From Mobilicoccus sp032056465 (lineage in GTDB: Bacteria > Actinomycetota > Actinomycetes > Actinomycetales > Dermatophilaceae): a stretch of DNA of 64,000 bases. Below are positions 8,785 to 17,007 of the stretch, one piece after another (the stretch's first letter is position 1; each line of letters starts with the position of its first letter). The translations under genes and the position numbers were made by a program. The stretch is taken from assembly GCF_032056465.1 (NCBI RefSeq), contig NZ_DAMBCL010000002.1; one strand, given 5' to 3'. Below the pieces are notes generated by a model. It ran no database searches. It saw nothing but the letters and a program-made list of their open reading frames with translations, and was not told the origin of the DNA.

Positions 8785-9033
8785 GTGACCGTCACGCTCC
8801 GCTACTGGGCCGCCGCTGCGGCCGCGACCGGGGTCGACGCCGAGGAGGCGAGGCCCGACACCGTCGCGGCCGTGCTCGACGAGGCCGTCGCCCGTCACCC
8901 CGAGCTCGGCCGGGTGTTGCAGGTGGCCTCCGTCCTCGTCGACGGGACCCCCGTGCGCCCCGAGGACCGGGCAGGGTCGCAGCTGTCCGACGGGGTGTCG
9001 GTGGAGATCCTGCCCCCGTTCGCGGGCGGCTGA
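8785..9033 (+). CDS. MoaD/ThiS family sulfur-carrier protein
   Basis: An 82-residue ubiquitin-like protein ending in the diagnostic Gly-Gly (LPPFAGG) that is adenylated and thiocarboxylated for sulfur transfer. It starts at GTG 8785 with AGAAGGTGAG just upstream. Size and the C-terminal EILPPFAGG fit MoaD-type carriers for molybdopterin synthesis. No moa or thi genes are nearby, so whether it serves molybdopterin, thiamine or a thiocarboxylate pathway cannot be decided. The membrane protein gene follows after 12 nt. Confidence 0.8.
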   Translation: MTVTLRYWAAAAAATGVDAEEARPDTVAAVLDEAVARHPELGRVLQVASVLVDGTPVRPEDRAGSQLSDGVSVEILPPFAGG

Positions 9034-9039
9034 CAGGAT
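9034..9039 (+). promoter_or_regulatory. -10-like hexamer CAGGAT
   Basis: CAGGAT followed by exactly 6 nt and GTG 9046. A CANNNT member of the leaderless pattern that overlaps the stop codon region of the upstream gene. Confidence 0.35.
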
Positions 9040-9045
9040 GACACC

Positions 9046-10140
9046 GTGAACGACATCCGACCTGCGGCAGACGCGTCCCCCCAGGACGGCCGACGCCCGC
9101 AGGAGGGCCCGGCTCCCGCCGCCGCTCACGACGGCATGGACGCCGTCGGGACGAGGGCCGCCACGTCCGACCCGGCCGCGAGCGCCGCGCCGTCCGAGGC
9201 CGGGGTCGCCGGGGTCCACGATGTCGCCGGGAGTCACGTCGTCGCCGGGGACCACGGTGCCGCCGGGGACCGCGGTGTCGACGCGAACCACGGTGTCGAC
9301 GGTCGCTCTGCGGACGGTCATGCCGCCGCGAGGTCGCACCCGGACGCTCCGGGGACCCGCCCTCGCCCGCCGCGTCGCCCGTGGCGCCCCGTCGTGACGG
9401 TGGTCGCGTTCGTCGTCGCCGTCGTCCTCGGTGTCGTCGCGCATACGGGCAGCGTGACGTGGATGGTGCCCGCCCTGGCGCTGCCGATGGTCCTCCTCGC
9501 GATCGGGTGGGTGCCGCTGCTGCGTCTCCCCAGCCCGCGGGGCACGACGATCGTGCAGCTCATCGCCGTCGTCCTGTTGTTGGTGCCGGCGGCGATCAGC
9601 CCGACGACGACCCTCGAACGCCTTCCCGGGTTCGTCGCCCTGTCGATGATCGCGTCGTTCGTCCACCAGCTCGTGCGGCGGGACGCCCGGCCGCGGCTCG
9701 TCGAATCCGTCTCCGCGGTCGCCGCCGGTGTCGCACTCCTGAGCTCGGCCGCGTGCCTCGTCCCCCTCGTCGTCCAGCCCCAGGGCCGTGATGCGATCGC
9801 CGCGGTGATGGGCGCCACCGCCGCGGCGACCCTCGCCGACATCGGCCTCGGTCGACGTCCCCGAGGCGGCGTCGCCGCGGCCTGCGCGGTGGCGTCCGTC
9901 GTCCTCGGCGGGTTCGGGGCCTGGGGTGTCCACGCGGCGTTCGGATCCTCCTCGCTGCCGTTCGTCGCCGTCGCGGGCGCGCTCGCGGGCGGGTTCAGCT
10001 ACGCCCTTCGGCAGATCCAGTCCGTCCTCCCCTCGCTGTGGGGGCGTCGCGCCCAGATCGCCTCGGCGGCGGGATCCGTGCTGTCCACCGGGGTCATCGC
10101 GTACGGTCTCGCCTGGTTCACGGGCGTCGTCCCGCTCTGA
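9046..10140 (+). CDS. Polytopic membrane protein of unknown function
   Basis: A 364-residue protein I cannot assign to a function. The first 110 residues are hydrophilic and low in complexity, with a degenerate six-residue repeat (patterns such as VAGSHV, VAGDHG, AAGDRG) encoded by 18-bp repeats at about 9200-9300. From about residue 115 to the end there are roughly nine hydrophobic segments, starting with VVTVVAFVVAVVLGVVAHTG and ending AYGLAWFTGVVPL. It starts at GTG 9046. The repetitive region is recombination-prone and may vary between strains. It could be a permease-like or assembly protein; nothing in sequence or neighbours decides. Confidence 0.75.
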   Translation: MNDIRPAADASPQDGRRPQEGPAPAAAHDGMDAVGTRAATSDPAASAAPSEAGVAGVHDVAGSHVVAGDHGAAGDRGVDANHGVDGRSADGHAAARSHPDAPGTRPRPPRRPWRPVVTVVAFVVAVVLGVVAHTGSVTWMVPALALPMVLLAIGWVPLLRLPSPRGTTIVQLIAVVLLLVPAAISPTTTLERLPGFVALSMIASFVHQLVRRDARPRLVESVSAVAAGVALLSSAACLVPLVVQPQGRDAIAAVMGATAAATLADIGLGRRPRGGVAAACAVASVVLGGFGAWGVHAAFGSSSLPFVAVAGALAGGFSYALRQIQSVLPSLWGRRAQIASAAGSVLSTGVIAYGLAWFTGVVPL

Positions 10141-10165
10141 CCCCGCCTCCCCGAAAGGACCCACC

Positions 10166-10669
10166 ATGCCGTTCGAGATCGATCCCACGATGAACCCGGC
10201 CGTCGCGCCTCTGGGCTGGATGATCGGCCGCTGGGAGGGCGTCGGCGTCGTCGGCTACCCCGACATGGACTCCCGCAACTTCGGCCAGGAGCTCGTCATC
10301 AGCCACGACGGCCGCCCGTTCCTCGCCATCGAGAGCCACACGCATCTCCTCAACGAGGACGGCTCGAAGGACCGCGACAGTGCCCGCGAGTCCGGGTTCT
10401 TCCGGTTCCTCGACAACGGCGAGATCGAACTGCTCCTCGTCCACCCCACCGGCATCCTCGAGATGTACGTCGGACGTCGCGAGGTCGACCGCCCGGTGCT
10501 CGACCTGGCGACCGACGGCGTCATGCGCAGCCCTGCGGCCCGCGACTACACCGCCGCCCGCCGCATGTACGGGCTCGTCGAGCAGAAGCTGCTGTGGGTC
10601 ATGGACATGGCCGCCGAGGGGCACCCCATGCAGAGCCACGCCTCGGCGCAGCTCACGCGCGTGGGCTGA
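10166..10669 (+). CDS. Nitrobindin-family heme protein (FABP-like, DUF1794)
   Basis: A 167-residue beta-barrel protein of the nitrobindin/THAP4 C-terminal family, which binds ferric heme and isomerises peroxynitrite. The signature GRWEGVG near residues 20-26 (consensus GxWxGxG) and a histidine near the C terminus (HPMQSHASAQLTR) fit the family. An AAAGGA ribosome-binding site precedes ATG 10166 by 8 nt. It lies downstream of the membrane protein and upstream of ygfZ, the same direction for all three. Confidence 0.88.
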   Translation: MPFEIDPTMNPAVAPLGWMIGRWEGVGVVGYPDMDSRNFGQELVISHDGRPFLAIESHTHLLNEDGSKDRDSARESGFFRFLDNGEIELLLVHPTGILEMYVGRREVDRPVLDLATDGVMRSPAARDYTAARRMYGLVEQKLLWVMDMAAEGHPMQSHASAQLTRVG

Positions 10670-10887
10670 GAGGCCTCGTCGCGAGCCCGGCCCGTCGGGC
10701 GGAGGCGATGGGGCCCGCGCGGAGGAGATGGTCCTCGACGGCGGCCGAGTTCGACCCTTCGACGGTGGCGGCGGCCACGTCGGCGTCGATCGCACGCTCC
10801 CACGGGTCACGCCCGCGGCGGGTGGCGCACCACCCTCGACGGCGTCGCCGGCGGAGCGGCCCCGTCGGGCGGCGCGGAGGGCGACCG

Positions 10888-10893
10888 TAGGCT
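10888..10893 (+). promoter_or_regulatory. -10 hexamer TAGGCT for ygfZ
   Basis: TAGGCT, then 6 nt, then GTG 10900, with no ribosome-binding site. This is a clean member of the leaderless start pattern. Confidence 0.6.
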
Positions 10894-10899
10894 GGACGG

Positions 10900-11958
10900 G
10901 TGAGTGACTCGTCGACCGCCGCCCCCGCCCCGACCTCCCCGCTGCTCGAGCGTCCCGGCGCGGTGCCCGGTGCCGGGATCGACGCGGCAGTGGCCTCGCA
11001 CCACGGCGACCCGATGCGGGAGCAACGGCTGCTCGCCGAGGGGCTCGCGGTCGTCGACCTCTCCCATCGTGGGGTCGTCACCGTGGCGGGGCCGGATCGC
11101 CTGAGCTGGCTGCACTCGCTCACCACGCAGCATCTGTCCGATCTCGCACCCGGGCAGAGCACGGAGACCCTGCTCCTCTCGCCCAAGGGGCACGTGGAGA
11201 ACGCGATGCACGTCGTCGACGACGGGGAGACGACGTGGCTGACCGTCGAACCGGGAGCCGCCGCTCCACTCGTCGAGTTCCTCGACCGGATGCGGTTCAT
11301 GCTGCGCGTCGAGGTCGCCGACGTCACCGATCGGTACGCGGTGCTGGGCGAGCCCATCGCCGCCCCGAGCGCCCCGGGTGAACCGCTGGCGTGGGTCGAC
11401 CCGTGGCCCGGGCCCGTCGGTGACACCGCGCTCTACGGCCCGGGGGAGTCCCACCCCGCCACGGGTCGGGCGTGGCGTGAACTGCTCGTTCCCCGCGAGG
11501 ATCTCTCGGCGGCGGTCGGCGACCGGGCACTCGCGGGGCTCTGGGCTGCGGAGGCCGAACGCGTGGGGGCCTGGCGTCCGCGGTTCGGTGCCGAGACGGA
11601 CCACCGCACGATCCCGCACGAGGTCGACTGGCTGCGCACGGCCGTGCATCTGCACAAGGGCTGCTACCGCGGCCAGGAGACGATCGCCCGCGTCCACAAT
11701 CTCGGCCGCCCGCCCCGTCGCCTCGTGTTCGCCCACCTCGACGGCTCCGGCCACGTGCTTCCGGTGCCGGGATGCGAGGTGTCGCATGCGGGTCGTGTCG
11801 TCGGCCGGCTCACGAGCGTGGCCCGCGACCAGGTCGACGGGCCGATCGCGCTCGCCGTCGTCAAACGCAACGTGCCGCTCGACGTCGATCTCGCCACCGT
11901 CCCGGTGGGGGACGAGGCCCCGGTGACGCTGGCGCAGACGGAGATCGTCGCGCCCTGA
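10900..11958 (+). CDS. ygfZ: Folate-binding YgfZ/CAF17-like protein
   Basis: A 352-residue member of the aminomethyltransferase (GcvT)-like family that helps maintain iron-sulfur enzymes by a tetrahydrofolate-dependent route. The hallmark KGCYRGQE is present near residue 252, preceded by PHEVDWLRTAVHLHKGCY. The N-terminal GcvT-fold half contains GVVTVAGPDRLSWLHSLTTQ. The start is GTG 10900, directly after the -10 hexamer with 6 nt spacing. The 330-nt downstream gap separates it from the xre gene. Confidence 0.92.
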   Translation: MSDSSTAAPAPTSPLLERPGAVPGAGIDAAVASHHGDPMREQRLLAEGLAVVDLSHRGVVTVAGPDRLSWLHSLTTQHLSDLAPGQSTETLLLSPKGHVENAMHVVDDGETTWLTVEPGAAAPLVEFLDRMRFMLRVEVADVTDRYAVLGEPIAAPSAPGEPLAWVDPWPGPVGDTALYGPGESHPATGRAWRELLVPREDLSAAVGDRALAGLWAAEAERVGAWRPRFGAETDHRTIPHEVDWLRTAVHLHKGCYRGQETIARVHNLGRPPRRLVFAHLDGSGHVLPVPGCEVSHAGRVVGRLTSVARDQVDGPIALAVVKRNVPLDVDLATVPVGDEAPVTLAQTEIVAP

Positions 11959-12253
11959 CCGCCCTGCCACGGCGGCATCGACCCGACCCGCCGACGCCTC
12001 GATGCATCGCCGCGGCACTCCGGGGCCGTGCCCGGGGTGGGTCCGCACGGTGAGGGAAGCCGCCGCGGTGGGGAACGCGCCGGGTGTCGCGCCGAGCGGT
12101 CGCGGCGGCGGGTGTCGTCGCCGAGCCTCCCCACGTCTCGTCCGTGCGGCCGCTCCGAGGTCGCCTCCGCGGGTCGCGGGCCGGCGACGGTGGAAGACAC
12201 CGGGGCCCAAGGGCGTCCGCGGGGCGATGTGACCCAGTCGCTGCTCACTCCCG
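11959..12253. other. Intergenic region before the xre promoter
   Basis: About 295 very G+C-rich bases. Short complementary runs occur just after the ygfZ stop (CCGCC and GGCGG around 11960-11977), but no convincing terminator or reading frame is seen. Confidence 0.5.
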
Positions 12254-12284
12254 CTTGCAATGCGCTAACTCCTGCAAGCACTAT
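12254..12284 (+). promoter_or_regulatory. xre promoter with overlapping palindromic operator
   Basis: CTTGCA (12254-12259) and TGCAAG (12273-12278) form an inverted repeat with 13 nt between the arms. TTGCAA (12255-12260) can act as -35 and CACTAT (12279-12284) as -10, with an 18-nt spacer. The start ATG lies exactly 6 nt after the -10, so the mRNA would be leaderless. The position suggests autorepression by the XRE protein. Confidence 0.6.
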
Positions 12285-12290
12285 GGAGGT

Positions 12291-13310
12291 ATGCCCCGAC
12301 TCACCCCGCACGTGCCCGGCATGCGCGACCTCGGGGAGTACGTGCGCGAGCAGCGGGAGAACGCACAGCTGTCCGTTCGCCAGCTCTCCGCGGTGGCGGG
12401 CATCAGCAACCCCTATCTCTCGCAGATCGAGCGCGGACTGCGTCGACCGAGCGCCGACATCCTCAACTCCCTCGCCCGCGGACTGCAGATCTCCGCCGAG
12501 TCGCTGTACGTGCAGGCGGGCCTGCTCGACGAGTCGCGTGAGGCGAGCGCCGTCGATGTGCGTCTCGCCCTCTCGCTCGACCGCCACCTCACCGACCGCC
12601 AGCGGCGCATCATGATCGACCTCTACGACTCCTTCGTGCCGCGCGACGACGCCGACGAGGTCACCGATGGAGAGGTCACCGACACCGCCGCCGCCACGAC
12701 GACCCGCGCGGCGAAGGCACCCACCACCAACGGCCGCGACGCGAAGTCCCGTGACGCCAAGTCCCGGGACGCGAAGACCCGGGACGCGAAGGCGAGCGGG
12801 AAGACCCGCGGGACGCAGACCCGCGCTCGCGCGGAGAAGGGGCATGTCGCCTCGACGCAGGTCGCGACCCTCGGGCCCGGTGCGCGTGTCACGGCGGCGG
12901 GCATCCCCGGGGCGAGCCTCGAGCCCCCGGTGAGCCCCGCCCGGCCGAAGGTCGACGTGGCCATCGCCACGACCCTCGTGAACGGGGCGACCGCGGGGAT
13001 CACGGCGAGCGCCGTCGCTGCCGAGTCCACCTCGACGGACACCCCGTCGGCCACCGCGACCGGACGACGCGGGGGATCGAAGCCCCGCTCGACCAGGTCG
13101 CGCGCCACCGCCACCGCCTCGTCCGTCGGCACACCCGCCGTGACGGCCGATCGTGCTGCGGACGACACCGCGGCCGCAGGGACCGACGCGCGCGGCGACA
13201 CCCGCCCGGCCCCCCGCCCCACCACCCGCCGCGCGGCCGACCGACGCGCCCCACAGACCCCTGCCACCCGACGACCCCGTACCCCCGACGCCCCCACGGA
13301 GAAGGAGTGA
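12291..13310 (+). CDS. XRE-family transcriptional regulator with long disordered tail
   Basis: A 339-residue protein. Residues about 14-75 form a helix-turn-helix domain (LGEYVREQRENAQLSVRQLS, then PYLSQIERGLRRPSADIL). A helical segment follows to about 120, and then a 220-residue Ala/Thr/Arg-rich disordered tail. The tail includes DAKSR-type repeats encoded by 15-bp units near 12738-12795. The N-terminal half matches the regulator upstream of hbhA in mycobacteria (Rv0474 position). ATG 12291 has GGAGGT touching it, too close to act as a ribosome-binding site, so a leaderless start is more likely. The stop overlaps the ribosome-binding site of the HBHA-like gene. Confidence 0.85.
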   Translation: MPRLTPHVPGMRDLGEYVREQRENAQLSVRQLSAVAGISNPYLSQIERGLRRPSADILNSLARGLQISAESLYVQAGLLDESREASAVDVRLALSLDRHLTDRQRRIMIDLYDSFVPRDDADEVTDGEVTDTAAATTTRAAKAPTTNGRDAKSRDAKSRDAKTRDAKASGKTRGTQTRARAEKGHVASTQVATLGPGARVTAAGIPGASLEPPVSPARPKVDVAIATTLVNGATAGITASAVAAESTSTDTPSATATGRRGGSKPRSTRSRATATASSVGTPAVTADRAADDTAAAGTDARGDTRPAPRPTTRRAADRRAPQTPATRRPRTPDAPTEKE

Positions 13311-13312
13311 CC

Positions 13313-14410
13313 ATGTCACCGAAGAAGCCCACGACGTCCTCGACGAAGCCCACCGACCCGATCGCCCTGAGCGCGAAGACCGACACCACCAAGCCGGAGG
13401 CGACGACCACCGTGACCACCACCCCCAAGGTCCTGCGTGGCCGCACCGCCAAGGTGCTCGAGCCGGCCTACGCGCTGCTCGGCGCCACCGAGCTCACCGT
13501 CGACACGCTCCGCTCGCTGGGGTCCACCGGCACCGGTGCCGAGGAGAACCGCCGTGGGCTCGCCGCCCTGCGTGGTGAGGTCGCCGACGTCGCCCGTGGC
13601 GCCCGCAAGGCCCCCGGTCTCGCCATGAGCGAGCTCCTCAAGGGTTACGCCCAGCTCGCCGAGCGGGGCCAGCACACCGTCACGGAGGCGATCCCGGCGA
13701 TCAACCGTGCCCGCGCCACCGGCGAGGCCCACCTGCACGCGGAGGAGGCCCGCGCCCGCCGTGAGGCCCGTCGTCTCGCCCGCCAGGCCGGCGTCGCCGT
13801 CGGGCGTGGCCGCAACGCCGTCACGGGTGCCGCGGACGACGCGACGCGGGCCGCGAGCAAGGTCGCCGACGACGCGACGCGCGCCGCCGGCAAGGTCGTC
13901 GAGGCGGTCACACACGCCGGTCACGACGACGCCCACACCACCCGTCGGCCCGAGGCCCGTCGCCGCGCAGCCGTCATCGACACCTCGGTCACCGCCACGA
14001 GCCCCACCGGGGGCGAGGCCGACGCGCCCGTGCGTCACGACCGCGTCACCGCGGGCATCGAGGCCGGCGCCACGACGACCTCCCGCCGTTCGCCCCGCGC
14101 ACGCAAGGCCGCCGCAGCCGCCGCCGAGGCCACCTCGACCGCGACCGGCACGTCCGCCGCCCGCGGCACGTCCGCCGCATCGCCCTCGGCCGCCGGCTCG
14201 CCGATCGCCAAGACGGCCAAGAAGACCGCGAAGAAGACGACGAAGAAGGCTGCGCCCAAGAGCGGCCCGACCCCGTCGACCCCGGCGAGCGCCCCCAAGG
14301 CCCCGGCAGCCTCCGAGATCCAGATCGTCAAGACTCCCTCCGACGACATCGACATCCCCACCCCTGCCGACGTCGCCGCGGCCGTTCGCGAGAACGACCA
14401 GCTCGACTGA
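13313..14410 (+). CDS. HBHA-like (heparin-binding hemagglutinin-like) protein
   Basis: A 365-residue, strongly helical protein with an N-terminal Thr/Lys-rich stretch. The conserved segment (AKVLEPAYALLGATELTVDTL) is about 50 residues in. A long charged coiled-coil-like region follows (HAEEARARREARRLARQ), and the C terminus is lysine-rich (KTAKKTAKKTTKKAAPK). This is the layout of mycobacterial HbhA, an adhesin and lipid-associated protein. AAGGAG is 5 nt before ATG 13313; GTG 13307 is an alternative. Gene order xre-hbhA-DUF2516 agrees with Rv0474-Rv0476. The TGA stop overlaps the ATG of dtd. Adhesion itself is an inference; other bacteria use such proteins in envelope or chromosome-associated roles. 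Confidence 0.75.
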   Translation: MSPKKPTTSSTKPTDPIALSAKTDTTKPEATTTVTTTPKVLRGRTAKVLEPAYALLGATELTVDTLRSLGSTGTGAEENRRGLAALRGEVADVARGARKAPGLAMSELLKGYAQLAERGQHTVTEAIPAINRARATGEAHLHAEEARARREARRLARQAGVAVGRGRNAVTGAADDATRAASKVADDATRAAGKVVEAVTHAGHDDAHTTRRPEARRRAAVIDTSVTATSPTGGEADAPVRHDRVTAGIEAGATTTSRRSPRARKAAAAAAEATSTATGTSAARGTSAASPSAAGSPIAKTAKKTAKKTTKKAAPKSGPTPSTPASAPKAPAASEIQIVKTPSDDIDIPTPADVAAAVRENDQLD

Positions 14411-14835
14411 TGCGTGCGGTCCTCCAGCGCATCGACGGCGCCCGCGTCGTCGTCGAGGGTGAGGAGGTCGGCCGTATCGACGGTCCCGGCGTCCTCGCCC
14501 TCGTCGCCGCGACGCACGCCGACGGTGACGCGGAGGTCGCCACGATGACGCGCAAGATCGCCGAGCTGCGCATGCTCGACGGTGAGGCGTCGGTGGAGGA
14601 CGCCGGCGCCGGAGTGCTCGTCGTCAGCCAGTTCACCCTGTACGGCCGCACGAGCAAGGGGCGGCGTCCCTCGTGGAGTGACGCCGCCCCGGGTGCCATC
14701 GCCGAGCCGCTCGTCGATGCGGTCGCCGCGGGGCTTCGTGAACGCGGGATCACCGTCGCCACGGGCCGCTTCGGTGCGCACATGCGCGTCGAACTGTGCA
14801 ACGACGGCCCGTTCACGCTCGTCGTCGACGTCTGA
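14410..14835 (+). CDS. dtd: D-aminoacyl-tRNA deacylase
   Basis: DTD hydrolyses D-amino acids from mischarged tRNA and also proofreads glycyl-tRNA(Ala). It is 141 residues, standard for the family. The catalytic SQFTLYG motif lies at about residues 77-83, and the second active-site motif near the C terminus reads NDGPFT in place of the usual NxGPxT, which is compatible. ATG 14410 overlaps the HBHA-like stop (TGATG), indicating coupled translation. Confidence 0.96.
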   Translation: MRAVLQRIDGARVVVEGEEVGRIDGPGVLALVAATHADGDAEVATMTRKIAELRMLDGEASVEDAGAGVLVVSQFTLYGRTSKGRRPSWSDAAPGAIAEPLVDAVAAGLRERGITVATGRFGAHMRVELCNDGPFTLVVDV

Positions 14836-15017
14836 GGTCCCTGCCTCCGGCGTCGAGGCACGGCTGGTCGCCCACCGTGCCCAGCCCGCCCCGATCCCCG
14901 CCGTCAGGGGGTCGGGGCGAGGCGCGTCCGGCGTGGCTCCCCGACGGCGACGGGGTGGGGGACGACGAGCGGCGGGCTCGGTGTTCCTCACCCCTCGGCC
15001 CGGTGCCGCCGCTCCCG

Positions 15018-15023
15018 TAGTCT
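15018..15023 (+). promoter_or_regulatory. -10 hexamer TAGTCT for the DUF2516 gene
   Basis: TAGTCT, 6 nt, then ATG 15030, without a ribosome-binding site. A strong member of the leaderless pattern. Confidence 0.6.
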
Positions 15024-15029
15024 GGGGCG

Positions 15030-15368
15030 ATGGAACTCGTGTTCGGTGCCCAGAACGCCGTCACCCTCGCACTCGGGGTGGCCGTCTTCGCGGTAGGTCT
15101 CTTCGCGTTCATCGACGCCCTGCGGCACGACAAGGCCGCGTTCGCCGTCGAGGGCAAGCAGAGCAAGACGTTCTGGACGATCGCGCTCGGTGTGTCGCTC
15201 GCAGTGCTGTTCGTGTCGATCCAATCCGTGCTCAACATGTTCGCGCTCATCGCGGTCGTCGCGGTCGGTGTCTACCTCGCCGACGTCCGTCCCGCCATCA
15301 CACCCCACCGCGCCTACCGCCGCCGTAAGGGCGGCGCGAGCGGTCAGGGCCCCTACGGCTCGTGGTGA
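15030..15368 (+). CDS. DUF2516 family membrane protein
   Basis: A 112-residue protein with three hydrophobic segments (about residues 10-30, 47-67 and 68-85) and a basic, glycine-rich C-terminal tail (YRRRKGGASGQGPYG). It matches the small membrane protein that follows hbhA in mycobacteria (Rv0476 position). Function unknown. Its TGA stop overlaps the ATG of the following hydrolase. Confidence 0.85.
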   Translation: MELVFGAQNAVTLALGVAVFAVGLFAFIDALRHDKAAFAVEGKQSKTFWTIALGVSLAVLFVSIQSVLNMFALIAVVAVGVYLADVRPAITPHRAYRRRKGGASGQGPYGSW

Positions 15369-16231
15369 TGCGGCGGCCCACCCGCCCCACCTCCCTGCTC
15401 GCCGGGCCCACCGGCGACATCGAGTACCTCACCGTCGGCCAGGGGGAGCCGACGACGCTCTTCGCCCACGGCCTCACCGGGTCGATCTCGACGACGAGAC
15501 CGTTCGCGAGCGGTGTCCACGGCGCTCGCACGTTCCTCTCCTTCCGCGGCCACGGCGCCTCCGAGGCGCCCGAGACGGACTGGACCTACCCCGCCCTCGC
15601 CGCCGAGCTGCGCGCCGTGGCGGATCACGTGGCCGCCACGCGGTGTCTGGGGGTCAGCATGGGGGCGGGGGCCCTGTGCACGCTGCTGGCTCGGACCCCT
15701 CACCGGTTCGACCGGCTCGTGTTCGTCCTCCCGACGCCCGTCGACCGTCGACGCCCCGACTGCGTCCCGGGCCGGTTCCTCGCCCTCGCCGACCTCGTCG
15801 ACGCGCACGACCGCGCCGGCATCACGGGTCTCCTCCTCGCCGAACAACCCTCCGACATTCGCGACGAGCCGGTCGTCCGCAGGTGGGCGGTCGAGCAGGC
15901 TGCCTTCCTCGCCGGGACGCCGGTCTCGCGCGCGCTGCGCACGGTGCCTTTCGAGGTGCCGCTCACCGACCGTGAGGTGCTGTGCGCGGTGACGACGCCA
16001 GCCCTCGTCATCGGTCAGGAGGGGGACGACGTCCACCCCGCCGACGTGGCCCGCGATCTCGCTGCGGAGCTGCCGAACGCCGAGCTGGAGATCCTGCCGC
16101 CCGGGGGTGTGCTGTGGGGACATCGCGCCCGGGTGCGTGAACTCGTCTCCACGTTCCTCGCCGACCCCGTGCCGCCCTGCGAGTCGTCCTCTGGCGCCTT
16201 CGCGTCCTCCTCCCACCACGAACACGCCTGA
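15368..16231 (+). CDS. Alpha/beta hydrolase
   Basis: A 287-residue alpha/beta-fold hydrolase. The nucleophile elbow GVSMGAG (GxSxG) is at about residues 96-102, an oxyanion-type HGLTGS near residue 36, and the histidine is in GVLWGHRARVREL near the C terminus. There is no signal peptide, so it is cytoplasmic. ATG 15368 overlaps the DUF2516 stop; GTG 15362 is an alternative. The substrate is unknown, and esterase or haloperoxidase-like annotations would be guesses. Confidence 0.85.
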   Translation: MRRPTRPTSLLAGPTGDIEYLTVGQGEPTTLFAHGLTGSISTTRPFASGVHGARTFLSFRGHGASEAPETDWTYPALAAELRAVADHVAATRCLGVSMGAGALCTLLARTPHRFDRLVFVLPTPVDRRRPDCVPGRFLALADLVDAHDRAGITGLLLAEQPSDIRDEPVVRRWAVEQAAFLAGTPVSRALRTVPFEVPLTDREVLCAVTTPALVIGQEGDDVHPADVARDLAAELPNAELEILPPGGVLWGHRARVRELVSTFLADPVPPCESSSGAFASSSHHEHA

Positions 16232-16371
16232 GCAGAGGCCACGACGCCCCGTTCTCGTGCCGGCCCACGCCCGCTCGACCGACGCGACGTGAGGTCGTCC
16301 TGCCGCCGGCCCTTTCGAGAGCGGTGCCACCCGGCACGCCCCGCCCGACCCGCGCGTCACCCGGTCACCCT

Positions 16372-16462
16372 GGAACGACCACGCCGGATGGGAACGACCA
16401 CGCTGGATGGAATGGCCACGCTGGATGGAACGACCACGCTGGATGGAACGACCACGGGTGGG
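16372..16462 (+). repeat. 18-bp tandem repeat array, five copies
   Basis: The unit GGAACGACCACGCTGGAT occurs at 16372 (variant, plus one extra G), 16391, 16409 (two changes), 16427 and 16445 (last six bases diverged). The array ends 15 nt before a TATGAT hexamer and lies upstream of the cupin gene, so it may be a multi-site regulatory region. Confidence 0.85.
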
Positions 16463-16476
16463 TCCGAGTCCCCCGA

Positions 16477-16482
16477 TATGAT
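16477..16482 (+). promoter_or_regulatory. -10 hexamer TATGAT for the cupin gene
   Basis: TATGAT is one base from the sigma-70 consensus and is rare in this G+C-rich DNA. No clear -35 is visible 16-18 nt upstream, where the tandem array ends. This suggests activator dependence. Confidence 0.5.
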
Positions 16483-16572
16483 GGCGCCGGACCGTCCTGG
16501 GGGGAACCACGCCGGCCGAGTCGACACCATGCCCTTCGCGGCCAGCCGCGGCACACGAGAACGGAACGCGAC

Positions 16573-16944
16573 ATGAGCGAGATCAACGACAAGCGCGACG
16601 ACGTCTTCACCGTCGAGCGGCCGTGGGGGGCGTTCCAGAACTTCGCGACCAACCAGAACGTCACCGTCAAGGTCATCACCGTCGCGCCCGGCTCGCGGCT
16701 GTCGCTGCAGAAGCACGCGCAGCGCGCCGAGATGTGGCAGGTGCTCGACGACGCCCCGGTCGACATCACCGTCGACGACCGCACGTGGCAGGCGACTCGA
16801 GGGGAGCTGGTGTGGATCCCGCTCGGCGCGGTCCACCGCATGGGCAACAGCGGATCGGCGACCGCCCGCGTGCTCGAGGTCGGCTTCGGGCACTTCGACG
16901 AGGACGACATCGAGCGTCTCGAGGACGACTACTCCCGCTCCTGA
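16573..16944 (+). CDS. Cupin protein, phosphomannose isomerase type II-like
   Basis: A 123-residue single-domain cupin resembling the C-terminal isomerase domain of bifunctional ManC/ManA-type enzymes. The two cupin motifs are visible: PGSRLSLQKHAQRAEMWQVL, where conserved metal ligands are expected, and GELVWIPLGAVHRMGN. The guanylyltransferase domain is absent, and length equals the isolated cupin domain. ATG 16573 is the only sensible start; the upstream extension runs through the tandem array. It could bind or isomerise a sugar phosphate, but activity is not shown by sequence. Confidence 0.82.
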   Translation: MSEINDKRDDVFTVERPWGAFQNFATNQNVTVKVITVAPGSRLSLQKHAQRAEMWQVLDDAPVDITVDDRTWQATRGELVWIPLGAVHRMGNSGSATARVLEVGFGHFDEDDIERLEDDYSRS

Positions 16945-17007
16945 GCGGGCGCGGCATCGCCGGGCCTCGGGGTTCTCACCGCGAGGCTCCGATGCCGTTC
17001 TCCGGCC

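Noticed and set aside
12738..12795. 15-bp repeats in the xre gene as a possible CRISPR or VNTR
   Set aside because: They encode in-frame DAKSR-type residues in a disordered tail and have no spacers. Treated as part of the gene.
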